Made by a program: the position numbers and the translations under genes
Shown: in pieces, positions 8,135 to 14,235 of the stretch
Numbering within the stretch: position 1 is the first letter of the stretch
Layout of the letters: the number at the start of each line of letters is the position of its first letter
Notes under the pieces: generated by a model
The model's input: the letters and a program-made list of their open reading frames with translations, nothing else
Told to the model about the DNA's origin: nothing
Database searches by the model: none
Source: an uncultured Brachyspira sp.
Lineage (GTDB): Bacteria > Spirochaetota > Brachyspiria > Brachyspirales > Brachyspiraceae
Assembly: GCF_934747485.1 (NCBI RefSeq)
Contig: NZ_CAKVGN010000059.1
Coordinates: 1-18,768 of the forward strand
Reading direction: 5' to 3'
Length of the DNA stretch: 18,768 nt

Positions 8135-8487
8135 CTCATTATTTTTATATACTTTCTTCTTATAAAATACTCTTCAAACATTTATAACATAACATAATTT
8201 CAGCATAAAGTCAATATTATCTTTTATATTAACTCTTAGTAGCATAAGTTTTTGTGCATTTTTTATGCATAAAAAGCTATATTATTGTTATTTATATTTA
8301 AAATAAAAAATAATAATAACCTAAATAAAAATAACTAAAAAAATTATTAAAGCAAAGATTTGCATCTATTTACTACAAATCTTTTACAATACTGCAAAAT
8401 AATTTTATAATACTGAAAAAATACAGATAAAAAAATAATTATAAAAATATTAATTAAAAAAATAAATCATAAAAACAGTAGAAATAC
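8135..8487. other. AT-rich divergent intergenic region with inverted repeats
   Basis: About 350 bases with no credible coding frame separate the rny start from the tRNA-Tyr promoter. Besides the rny promoter it holds a perfect 16-bp palindrome (8260-8275, centred on ATGCAT). This is nested in a longer imperfect inverted repeat (8241-8278). A perfect 9-bp inverted repeat, AAAGATTTG (8354-8362) with CAAATCTTT (8376-8384), follows with a 13-base loop. Short tracts of A and T fill the rest. Confidence 0.6.
8186..8214 (-). promoter_or_regulatory. Likely promoter of the rny operon
   Basis: On the minus strand, TTGACT (8214-8209, 5 of 6) is followed after 17 bases by TATGTT (8191-8186, 4 of 6), with TATAAA just downstream. 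This leaves a leader of about 50 bases before the rny start. Confidence 0.5.
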
Positions 8488-8518
8488 TTGACATTTTTTT
8501 ATTTTATGTTAGTATAGC
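8488..8518 (+). promoter_or_regulatory. Promoter of tRNA-Tyr
   Basis: A perfect TTGACA (8488-8493) is followed by overlapping -10 candidates: TAGTAT at 8510-8515 (16-base spacer) or TATAGC at 8513-8518 (19-base spacer). Transcription would start near 8522-8525, at the leader hairpin. Confidence 0.6.
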
Positions 8519-8521
8519 AAA

Positions 8522-8540
8522 CATCAATTTTCGATTGATG
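8522..8540 (+). repeat. Leader hairpin abutting tRNA-Tyr
   Basis: CATCAAT (8522-8528) and ATTGATG (8534-8540) form a perfect 7-bp stem with a 5-base loop. It ends one base before the mature 5' end of the tRNA at 8542, where RNase P cuts. It could be a processing structure or an operator overlapping the transcription start. Confidence 0.6.
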
Positions 8541-8541
8541 C

Positions 8542-8624
8542 GGGTAGGTGGCCGAGCAGTCAATGGCAGCAGACTGTAAATCTGTCGACGTGAGTCTACG
8601 GGGGTGCGAATCCCTCCCTGCCCA
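8542..8624 (+). tRNA. tRNA-Tyr (anticodon GTA)
   Basis: A complete type II cloverleaf of 83 bases. The acceptor stem pairs 8542-8548 with 8617-8623 (one G-U) and the discriminator is A8624. The anticodon arm is GCAGA-CTGTAAA-TCTGT with GTA at 8576-8578. The long variable arm has GAC/GTC around a GTGA loop (8587-8596). The T stem pairs 8600-8604 with 8612-8616. CCA is not encoded. Two normally invariant elbow bases differ: position 18 is A (8558) and position 55 is G (8606), instead of G18 and T55. The type II arm and anticodon fit Tyr. Confidence 0.93.
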
Positions 8625-8659
8625 CATTCTTTTTTATCTCTAATAAAAGGATTAATCAA

Positions 8660-8983
8660 ATGGCTATAGAGTTTAATGATGTGTATATATCTATAGTTCC
8701 TGAAGCTAATCTTTGTAGTTCCGAAGAAATATATAGGTTTGTTAATGAATCTGAAGAAGCTGCTTCTATTAGAATGCCTATTGTAATACTTGACTTAAAA
8801 AACACTAAAGAAATTAATAGTGCCGGAATAGCAAAAATATTGAAGCTCTACAAAAATCTACAATCACTAAAAATAAAATTATATATGATGAATCTCAATC
8901 CAGATGTAGAGCCTATATTAAAAAATCTGCTTCTCACATATTTAATTACAAAAATAGAAAAAGTAGAAGATTTAGACCTTTAA
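8660..8983 (+). CDS. STAS-domain protein, anti-sigma factor antagonist-like
   Basis: A 107-residue single STAS domain, like the SpoIIAA/RsbV family that binds anti-sigma factor kinases and is switched off by phosphorylation. The core strand-helix unit is VILDLKNTKEINSAGIAKIL. The phosphorylatable serine position is kept (S54 in INSAG), although the usual DSSG/DSTG has become NSAG. This makes the identification likely but the regulatory partner unknown. It starts 35 bases after tRNA-Tyr, with AAAGGA 8 bases before ATG 8660, and has no clear promoter of its own, so it may be cut from the tRNA transcript. No kinase or phosphatase gene lies nearby. Confidence 0.8.
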   Translation: MAIEFNDVYISIVPEANLCSSEEIYRFVNESEEAASIRMPIVILDLKNTKEINSAGIAKILKLYKNLQSLKIKLYMMNLNPDVEPILKNLLLTYLITKIEKVEDLDL

Positions 8984-9005
8984 TTAAACTAAAAAATATA
9001 AATCG

Positions 9006-9034
9006 TTGACATAAAACAAAAAGTAATATATCAT
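9006..9034 (+). promoter_or_regulatory. Promoter of the selC-selA-selB cluster
   Basis: A perfect TTGACA (9006-9011), 17-base spacer and TATCAT (9029-9034, 5 of 6) form one of the strongest promoters in the window. The predicted start near 9041 is 5 bases before the tRNA-Sec. No comparable promoter was seen between selC and selA. Confidence 0.75.
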
Positions 9035-9045
9035 TAAAAAAGCTT

Positions 9046-9134
9046 GGAGGTAGATGAGTCCCGGTGGGCTCCGCGCTCTTCAAAAGCGTTGGACGTTATA
9101 GCAACGTTGGCAGGTTCAACTCCTGCCTCTTCCG
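9046..9134 (+). tRNA. selC: tRNA-Sec (anticodon TCA)
   Basis: Selenocysteine tRNA reading UGA. The layout matches E. coli selC from the 5' side: an 8-base acceptor strand (9046-9053), two linkers, a 6-bp D stem (9056-9061 with 9066-9071) and a 4-base CGGT loop. The anticodon arm GCGCT-CTTCAAA-AGCGT has TCA at 9080-9082, and there is a long variable arm with ACGTT/AACGT. The T loop is normal (TTCAACT, 9115-9121) and the discriminator is G9134. The 3' strand of the acceptor branch is 12 bases (9122-9133) instead of 13. It pairs with mismatches at positions 6 and 7 (T-T, A-C), suggesting an 8/4 arrangement. CCA is not encoded. selA and selB follow directly. Confidence 0.92.
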
Positions 9135-9249
9135 ATAAATAAGCGATTATTAAAATTAATAGTATGATTATATTACTAATAAAGCATTAAAAATAGTCTC
9201 TTATTCTTGAGGAATAATATATTTTTATTAAGAAAAGGAGGCTGCAAAA

Positions 9250-10596
9250 TTGAATAATAATTTTAACTTAATTCAAACCAATACCGTATTGGAACATGAT
9301 TCTATTAAACCATATCATAAAATTTTATCCCGTCCTATAGTTACTGATATTATCAGAGAAATATTAGAAAAATTAAGAGCAGAATTAAAAAATAATCCAA
9401 ATACTCATTACAGCAAAGAAGATATTATTAAATTATGTGAAACAAGATTAAAAGAAAAGTCAAATCTCCCTATAAAAAGAGTAATAAATGCCACAGGCAC
9501 TATCATGCACACCAATTTAGGACGTTCTCCTATTGATGAAGATATATGGCAAGAAGTAAAAGATTTAAATATATACAGCAATAACCTCGAATATAATATA
9601 AACAAAGAAGGAAGAGGTTTAAGGGGTGAGTTTCTATACACATTATTAGCTAAACTCACAGGTGCTGAAGATGCTTTAGTTGTTAATAATAATGCGGCTG
9701 CCGTATTTTTAATATTAAAAACATTTGCTGAAGAAAAAGAAGTTATAGTATCAAGAGGAGAACAGGTACAAATAGGCGGCGGCTTTAGAATACCAGACAT
9801 ATTAAGAGAAGCTGGTGCTAAACTTGTTGAAATAGGCACTACAAACATAGTAACTGTTAATGATTATAAAGAAGCTATAACAGAAAATACTGCTATGATA
9901 TTAAAAGTACATACTTCCAATTTTAAAATCAGAGGTTTTGTAAAAAGCCCATCATTTAAAAAAATTAAAGATGCTATACCAAACAATATACCATTAGTTT
10001 ATGATGAGGGTGCTGGAATATTTGATGAGAGCATGTCTGAAGAGGAGCATATAAAATCAGCATTAAAAGCGGGTGTTGATTTGGTATGTTTTTCTGGAGA
10101 TAAGATGTTTTCAAGTGTGCAGGCGGGCATTATAGTTGGAAAGAAAGAATATATAGCTAAAATATATAAGCATCCTCTTATGAGAGCTTTTAGATGCGGT
10201 AAAACTGTGCTTTCTATATTAGAGAAAAATGTTATAAAAAGATTAAACACAGAGGGGCAATTTAAAGGTTATTGTGAAAGGTTGTTGTCTATTAATGAAG
10301 AAGCTGTAAAGCAAAAAGCGTTTAGAATTATTAATGATTTAAAGGGGTTTGATGTAGTTGAGGAATATGTGGAGACTGGCGGCGGTGCTATGGCTGATAC
10401 TTTTTATATTTCTTATGCTATAAGTTTTAAGCCTAAAAACATTAAAGAGACTATAAAATATTTGCATAATTTAGATACTCCTATTATATCAAAAATAAAG
10501 AAAGACTATGTATTATTATATGTTTTAACAATAGAAGAGAGAGATATTGAGTATGTATATAGTGTATTAAAGCATATAGAAAAAGAATATTTATAA
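9250..10596 (+). CDS. selA: L-seryl-tRNA(Sec) selenium transferase
   Basis: PLP enzyme that converts Ser-tRNA-Sec to Sec-tRNA-Sec using selenophosphate. At 448 residues it is close to the usual length of about 460. The N-terminal tRNA-binding domain (about 1-70) is followed by the fold-type I core with RVINATGTIMHTNLGRSP, EGRGLRGEF, RGEQVQIGGGFRIPDI and VYDEGAG. The PLP lysine is K285 in FSGDKMFSSVQAG, where most SelA proteins have SGDKLLGGPQAG. HPLMRAFRCGK just after it keeps the active-site arginines. The start is TTG at 9250, supported by AAGGAGG ending 8 bases upstream and by the N-terminus. It lies between selC and selB, which fixes its role despite the altered lysine loop. Confidence 0.94.
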   Translation: MNNNFNLIQTNTVLEHDSIKPYHKILSRPIVTDIIREILEKLRAELKNNPNTHYSKEDIIKLCETRLKEKSNLPIKRVINATGTIMHTNLGRSPIDEDIWQEVKDLNIYSNNLEYNINKEGRGLRGEFLYTLLAKLTGAEDALVVNNNAAAVFLILKTFAEEKEVIVSRGEQVQIGGGFRIPDILREAGAKLVEIGTTNIVTVNDYKEAITENTAMILKVHTSNFKIRGFVKSPSFKKIKDAIPNNIPLVYDEGAGIFDESMSEEEHIKSALKAGVDLVCFSGDKMFSSVQAGIIVGKKEYIAKIYKHPLMRAFRCGKTVLSILEKNVIKRLNTEGQFKGYCERLLSINEEAVKQKAFRIINDLKGFDVVEEYVETGGGAMADTFYISYAISFKPKNIKETIKYLHNLDTPIISKIKKDYVLLYVLTIEERDIEYVYSVLKHIEKEYL

Positions 10597-10673
10597 AAAT
10601 TTAAAAAAAATTAGTTTAATAAAGTATTAATTTAATTATTAGGGCGAGTAATTTTTTATTTAAGGAAATGTCA

Positions 10674-12476
10674 ATGAATAAAATTATAGGAACTGCTGGG
10701 CATGTTGATCATGGTAAATCAGAATTAATAAAAGCTTTAACGGGTATTGCTATGATGCGTTTACCTGAAGAGAAGAAAAGAGAGATGACTATTGATTTGG
10801 GATTTGGATTTTTTAAGCCTAATGATGATATTACTATTGGGGTAATAGATGTTCCGGGTCATGAAAGATTTATTAGGAATATGGTTGCGGGTATGTGGAG
10901 CTTGGATTTAGTTATGCTTGTTGTATGTGCCAATGAGGGCTGGATGAATATGACAGAGGAGCATGCTAAAGTAGCTTTGGCTTTGGGAATAAAAAACATT
11001 GTATGCGTAATAAATAAAATTGACCTCGTCGATGATAATAAATTAAAAGAATCTGAAGATAGTATTAAAAAAAACTTATATAGAATATTTCAAAGAGATA
11101 TAGAAACAATAAAAGTATCTGCTTTAAATGGCACTAATATAGATTTATTAAAAGAAAGAGTTACAAATATATTGATAAATGACAAAACAAAAGAAGAGAT
11201 AAAAACTCATATTTATGTAGATAGAGTATTTTCTATAAAGGGTGCTGGTCTTACGATTACAGGAAGTATTAAAGGCGGCGACATTAAAAGAGACGATACT
11301 CTCATACACTACCCTACTAAAAGAGAAGTATCTATAAGAAATATTCAGTCATATCATCAAGACAGAGAAATTGTGCATTCTACTTCGAGGGTTGCTTTGA
11401 ATTTAAAAAACATCAAAAAAGAAGAGATAAGAAGGGGGCATTTATTATGCTCTAAAGAGGAAAATGTCTTTCTAACAGATGAAATAATATTAGAATTGCT
11501 TGGAAATAGTGATGTTGATTATTTGAGAAAGATAAAAAATGCTGAGTTTGCCATTGGCACAGAATGCTTAGTAGCTCAGATTATACCTTTATATAAAAAG
11601 CAAGATAATAATGATAAAAGAGACGACAGCAAAGAAATAGACAGAAGATTTATAAGATTAAAATTTGATGAGCCTATAGCAGTATTTTGGAAGGAGAGAG
11701 GAATACTTATTAGCCATGGAGGAAGTGCCATCATTGGTACGGGTGATGTCTTTTGGGGAGAGAAAACTACTCCATTTATTAGAAAAAATATTATGGATAG
11801 GGCTTCAGATTTCTTAGGCAAAATAGAGAGAAAAAAATATACTGATTTGGTAATGAGTGTAAATGGATATAGTTTAGCTAATGGTAATATGCCGGAATAT
11901 GCTGTAAAACTTGCTAACTACTTTGTAAAAAAAGATTATCTAAAAGAAGCAGCTGAAAGAATAAAAAAATTGATAGAAGTTAAAAAAGATGGATTTTCTT
12001 TTGAAGATATAAAAAATTATCTTAATATAGAAACTTCATTTACAAAGCCTTTTATTGATTATTTACTCGAAAATAAAATTATTATGTCATTAGACAATAA
12101 TATATATAAAAAATATGTTGATACAGTGCAGCTTACCAATTCACAGAAAATGCTTATTGACAAATTAAAAAAAGAAGATTTAAATGGCTTAGATGAAAAA
12201 ACTATAAAAACTATTAACAATGGAATAAAAGATATAAAAACTCTAACTGCATTAAAATATGCCACCTACCTTGATGAAGGCTTATATTATCATACAGAAG
12301 TTTATAACAGAGTAAAAAGCCTAATAATGAAAAACACTAAAAAAAATGATATTATCACTATAGCATTAGTTAAAGAGAGAACAGGGTTATCGAGAAAATA
12401 CACCATACCAATACTTAATGCTTTAGAGAGAGAAAAGTTGGTAAAAAGACAAGGCAATGACAGAATAGTGCTTTAA
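10674..12476 (+). CDS. selB: Selenocysteine-specific elongation factor SelB
   Basis: EF-Tu-like GTPase that carries Sec-tRNA-Sec to the ribosome at UGA codons marked by an mRNA SECIS hairpin. From ATG 10674 it has 600 residues (E. coli has 614). The G domain shows GHVDHGKS (9-16), MTIDLGF with T39, DVPGHE (59-64) and NKID (114-117). The EF-Tu-like domains follow (VFSIKGAGLTITGSI), and the C-terminal third consists of winged-helix repeats ending with TGLSRKYTIPILNALEREKLVKRQG, the SECIS-binding part. ATG 10668 is in frame, but AAGGA lies 1 base from it and 7 bases from ATG 10674, so the latter is chosen. The gap to selA is about 77 bases, without an obvious promoter. Confidence 0.95.
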   Translation: MNKIIGTAGHVDHGKSELIKALTGIAMMRLPEEKKREMTIDLGFGFFKPNDDITIGVIDVPGHERFIRNMVAGMWSLDLVMLVVCANEGWMNMTEEHAKVALALGIKNIVCVINKIDLVDDNKLKESEDSIKKNLYRIFQRDIETIKVSALNGTNIDLLKERVTNILINDKTKEEIKTHIYVDRVFSIKGAGLTITGSIKGGDIKRDDTLIHYPTKREVSIRNIQSYHQDREIVHSTSRVALNLKNIKKEEIRRGHLLCSKEENVFLTDEIILELLGNSDVDYLRKIKNAEFAIGTECLVAQIIPLYKKQDNNDKRDDSKEIDRRFIRLKFDEPIAVFWKERGILISHGGSAIIGTGDVFWGEKTTPFIRKNIMDRASDFLGKIERKKYTDLVMSVNGYSLANGNMPEYAVKLANYFVKKDYLKEAAERIKKLIEVKKDGFSFEDIKNYLNIETSFTKPFIDYLLENKIIMSLDNNIYKKYVDTVQLTNSQKMLIDKLKKEDLNGLDEKTIKTINNGIKDIKTLTALKYATYLDEGLYYHTEVYNRVKSLIMKNTKKNDIITIALVKERTGLSRKYTIPILNALEREKLVKRQGNDRIVL

Positions 12477-12524
12477 TTAATTATATGCTGAAAAAATATA
12501 TTTTGTCAATAAGTTTATTTTATT

Positions 12525-12598
12525 CAACTTTTTCCCGCCTTCGTACCACAGGTACTTCCTTCGGTCGCTGTGCGGACTTCGTCAAAGTTGCAAAAAGT
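12525..12598 (-). repeat. GC-rich repeat element with CGAAG motifs, copy 1
   Basis: The block is bounded by nested inverted repeats: CAACTTT (12525-12531) with AAAGTTG (12584-12590), and ACTTTTT (12527-12533) with AAAAAGT (12592-12598). Inside, the minus strand reads CGAAG, CGAAGG and CGAAGG at irregular spacing. A small hairpin, GTACC-ACA-GGTAC (12543-12555), sits between them. GC content is far above the flanks. It looks like a palindromic interspersed repeat or very small MITE-like element. Confidence 0.55.
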
Positions 12599-12655
12599 GC
12601 ATAGAAAAAAAATAGAAATAAAAACATATATAAATATGATTTGAGATAAAAAATG

Positions 12656-12736
12656 CAGTTTTTCGCGAAGCGTATCCGAAGGATATGAGGTTCTTTTATA
12701 CCAATACCGAAAGGTACCTACTCGGTAAAAAAACTG
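12656..12736 (+). repeat. GC-rich repeat element with CGAAG motifs, copy 2
   Basis: The block is bounded by CAGTTTTT (12656-12663) and AAAAACTG (12729-12736), a perfect 8-bp inverted repeat. Inside on the plus strand are three small hairpins with GAA or GAAA loops: CGC-GAA-GCG, TATCC-GAA-GGATA and TACC-GAAA-GGTA. These are the same motif class as copy 1 but in the opposite orientation. Immediately after it, GGGG and CCCC runs (12737-12758) could pair as another hairpin. Confidence 0.55.
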
Positions 12737-12818
12737 GGGGTGACGGTGGCTAGTCCCCAAAAATAATTAAAACAAAAAACAGATTTCAATAAACTTAAAA
12801 TTTTTACTATATACTACC

Positions 12819-13427
12819 CTACTGCATGACTACTCTGTCTGCTATGCTTCTTGCTAATGAACGTGAATCAGCATTTTCAATATCGCTTGCTAATGATATA
12901 CCATAAGTAATACGGCTTATTTTTTTATCAAAATTATTATTTCTTAAAGTTTTATTTATATATGATGCTGTAGTGTCTGCCTCTAATGAAGCACCAAATG
13001 CTATAATAACTTCCTCTATTGAGATATTATTTTTAATTCTATCTATTAACTCTTTTATTCTTATGTCTGAAATGCCTATTCCCTTAAGAGGCTCTATTAA
13101 ACCGCCCAAAACATGATAAAGTCCAGTATATTCTTCTGTTTTTTCAATAGCAAGCATATCTGTATAAGACTCTACTACGCAAAGCTTTGTTCTGTCTCTT
13201 TTATCACTTGCACATATATTACAAATATCATTCTCACTCAAAGAATAACATTCCCTGCAAAGCTTTATATTTTTATGCAGTGATAAAATAGAATTAGATA
13301 ACTCATTTAAATATTCATCATCACTGTCAAATAAATACAAAGCAATACGCATAGCACTCCTTCCACCTATACCCGGAAGTCTTGCTATCATCTGCGTAAG
13401 CTTATCTAAAGAATCAATACTGCTCAA
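12819..13427 (-). CDS. recR: Recombination mediator RecR
   Basis: Part of the RecFOR pathway, loading RecA at single-strand gaps. The 202 residues are the standard length. They carry a helix-hairpin-helix (RLPGIGGRSAMRIALYL, 16-32), a four-cysteine zinc finger (C57, C60, C69, C72) and a Toprim domain with LCVVESYTDMLAIEKT and LYHVLGGLIEPLKGIG. The family's EGE-TA-YI segment appears as EADTTASYI and the C-terminal motif is somewhat diverged (ENADSRSLARSIADR). The start is TTG at 13427, overlapping the TGA stop of the upstream gene by four bases, with AAGGAT just upstream. This implies translational coupling. The YbaB-RecR pairing is common in bacteria. Confidence 0.94.
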   Translation of the reverse strand: MSSIDSLDKLTQMIARLPGIGGRSAMRIALYLFDSDDEYLNELSNSILSLHKNIKLCRECYSLSENDICNICASDKRDRTKLCVVESYTDMLAIEKTEEYTGLYHVLGGLIEPLKGIGISDIRIKELIDRIKNNISIEEVIIAFGASLEADTTASYINKTLRNNNFDKKISRITYGISLASDIENADSRSLARSIADRVVMQ

Positions 13428-13831
13428 TTTTTATCCTTATCATCGTTATTGTTGTTAATAATATCATTCATTTTAGATATAATATCTGGATTTATGGCAT
13501 CTAATGATATATTTATAATTGGTTTGCCATTTTCATCGTATTTTATTGTTGTCATCTTAGTTATATCAGCAAAAGCCTTATCCATATCCTTCATATTAAA
13601 AGAATTAAAAGGATTTTTGTAATTATCGTTTTTATTATCATCAATATTCAAATCTTTTACTCTCGAAATTGCCTCATTCATGCTGGATACAATCATCTCT
13701 TCTAAAAGCTCTTTTTGACCCTTATCTAAAAGACTCTCATCTACATTAAAGTTTGATATACTGTAATTTTTATTAATCTCAAATGAAATTAAATTGCCGG
13801 GTGAACTATATTTTATAGAATTGTCGCTCAT
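13424..13831 (-). CDS. Divergent YbaB/EbfC-like nucleoid-associated protein
   Basis: YbaB/EbfC proteins are small dimeric DNA-binding proteins usually encoded next to recR, as here. From ATG 13831 the product has 135 residues. Residues about 12-55, from LISFEINKNYSISNFNVDES to LLEEMIVSSMNEAISRVKDL, match the second half of the YbaB fold (strand, strand, 'LEDLIvaAvNdAl' helix). The usual N-terminal helix of about 35 residues is nearly absent. Instead there is a C-terminal extension rich in Asn and Asp with a further strand-like piece (TTIKYDENGKPIINISLDA). ATG 13831 has AGGAGT about 9 bases upstream and a promoter beyond. An ATG at 13894 in the same frame is upstream of that promoter's start and is rejected. 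The YbaB assignment is moderate. Confidence 0.7.
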   Translation of the reverse strand: MSDNSIKYSSPGNLISFEINKNYSISNFNVDESLLDKGQKELLEEMIVSSMNEAISRVKDLNIDDNKNDNYKNPFNSFNMKDMDKAFADITKMTTIKYDENGKPIINISLDAINPDIISKMNDIINNNNDDKDKN

Positions 13832-13865
13832 ATATAAAAAACTCCTGAAAATAGCATTATTTTTT

Positions 13866-13894
13866 ATGATATATTGTTTTTTACAATTAATCAA
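13866..13894 (-). promoter_or_regulatory. Promoter for the ybaB-like gene and recR
   Basis: On the minus strand, TTGATT (13894-13889, 4 of 6) is followed after 17 bases by TATCAT (13871-13866, 5 of 6). The predicted start near 13859 leaves a leader of about 27 bases containing AGGAGT. Confidence 0.5.
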
Positions 13895-13910
13895 TATTGA
13901 TTGTCTATAT

Positions 13911-13966
13911 TATGTTATCAGTATTATGTTACTTATAATATGTTATCTATATTATGTTAAATTAAT
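13911..13966. repeat. Four tandem 14-bp direct repeats
   Basis: TATGTTA recurs at 13911, 13925, 13939 and 13953, exactly every 14 bases, with partial conservation of the rest of each unit. A degenerate fifth unit may precede at 13897. The array lies between the divergent ybaB-like gene and the outer-membrane protein gene, just upstream of the ybaB-side promoter. Confidence 0.65.
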
Positions 13967-14235
13967 AAATCATATTAATATTTATTTTTTCCTGTTTTAC
14001 AAAAATATATGGGTTAAAATTACGATAATATAATAGACACTTATTAAAAAATGTACAAAAAATAATATACACAAATTACATTATGTAGTAAAATATGTAC
14101 AAAATGTATTATATATGTTAAAAAATTTATATACAAAACGAATTTTTCGACAAAAAACGCATTATGTATATTTACTTAAATTAAATATGCTATATGCTTT
14201 AATTATGAGATAAGCTAATAAATGGGAGTTTATAA
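13967..14235. other. AT-rich upstream region of the outer-membrane protein gene
   Basis: No credible coding frame is seen. ATGTACAAAA occurs twice (14051-14060 and 14095-14104). Several AT-rich -10-like hexamers lie at 14167-14196, but none has a convincing -35 at proper distance, so no promoter is called. GGGAG (14223-14227) is the ribosome site of the gene at 14236. Confidence 0.5.

Larger units (their letters stand above)
12477..12818. other. Convergent intergenic region with GC-rich elements
   Basis: This 342-base gap lies between the converging selB and recR genes. Two GC-rich blocks (12525-12598 and 12656-12760) sit in AT-rich flanks. A 78-codon minus-strand frame crosses both, but it consists of the repeats and is not believed to be a gene. 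No RNA gene or clear terminator with a U-tract is recognised. Confidence 0.6.

Noticed and set aside
9201..9217. Terminator or riboswitch between selC and selA
   Set aside because: A 6-bp AT-rich stem (9201-9206 with 9212-9217) lacks GC pairs and a clean U-tract, so no element is called.
9408..9848. A 146-codon minus-strand open frame inside selA
   Set aside because: It is antisense to conserved SelA sequence with no start signal of its own.
10634..10657. Terminator between selA and selB
   Set aside because: The stem is only 5 AT pairs before a short T run; readthrough to selB is more likely.
9046..12476. A selenoprotein gene next to the Sec machinery
   Set aside because: No gene in the window shows an in-frame UGA followed by conserved sequence and a SECIS-like hairpin; stops of neighbouring genes are followed by further stops or non-coding DNA.
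12524..12760. A 78-codon minus-strand open frame between selB and recR
   Set aside because: It is made almost entirely of the two GC-rich repeat blocks, has no ribosome site and no protein-like family signal.
13911..13966. CRISPR-like array
   Set aside because: Only a 7-base core repeats every 14 bases, with no spacers of CRISPR length and no cas genes.
13794..14033. A 79-codon plus-strand frame starting inside the ybaB-like gene
   Set aside because: It overlaps the promoter and 14-bp repeats, has no ribosome site, and its hydrophobic, low-complexity product reflects AT richness.
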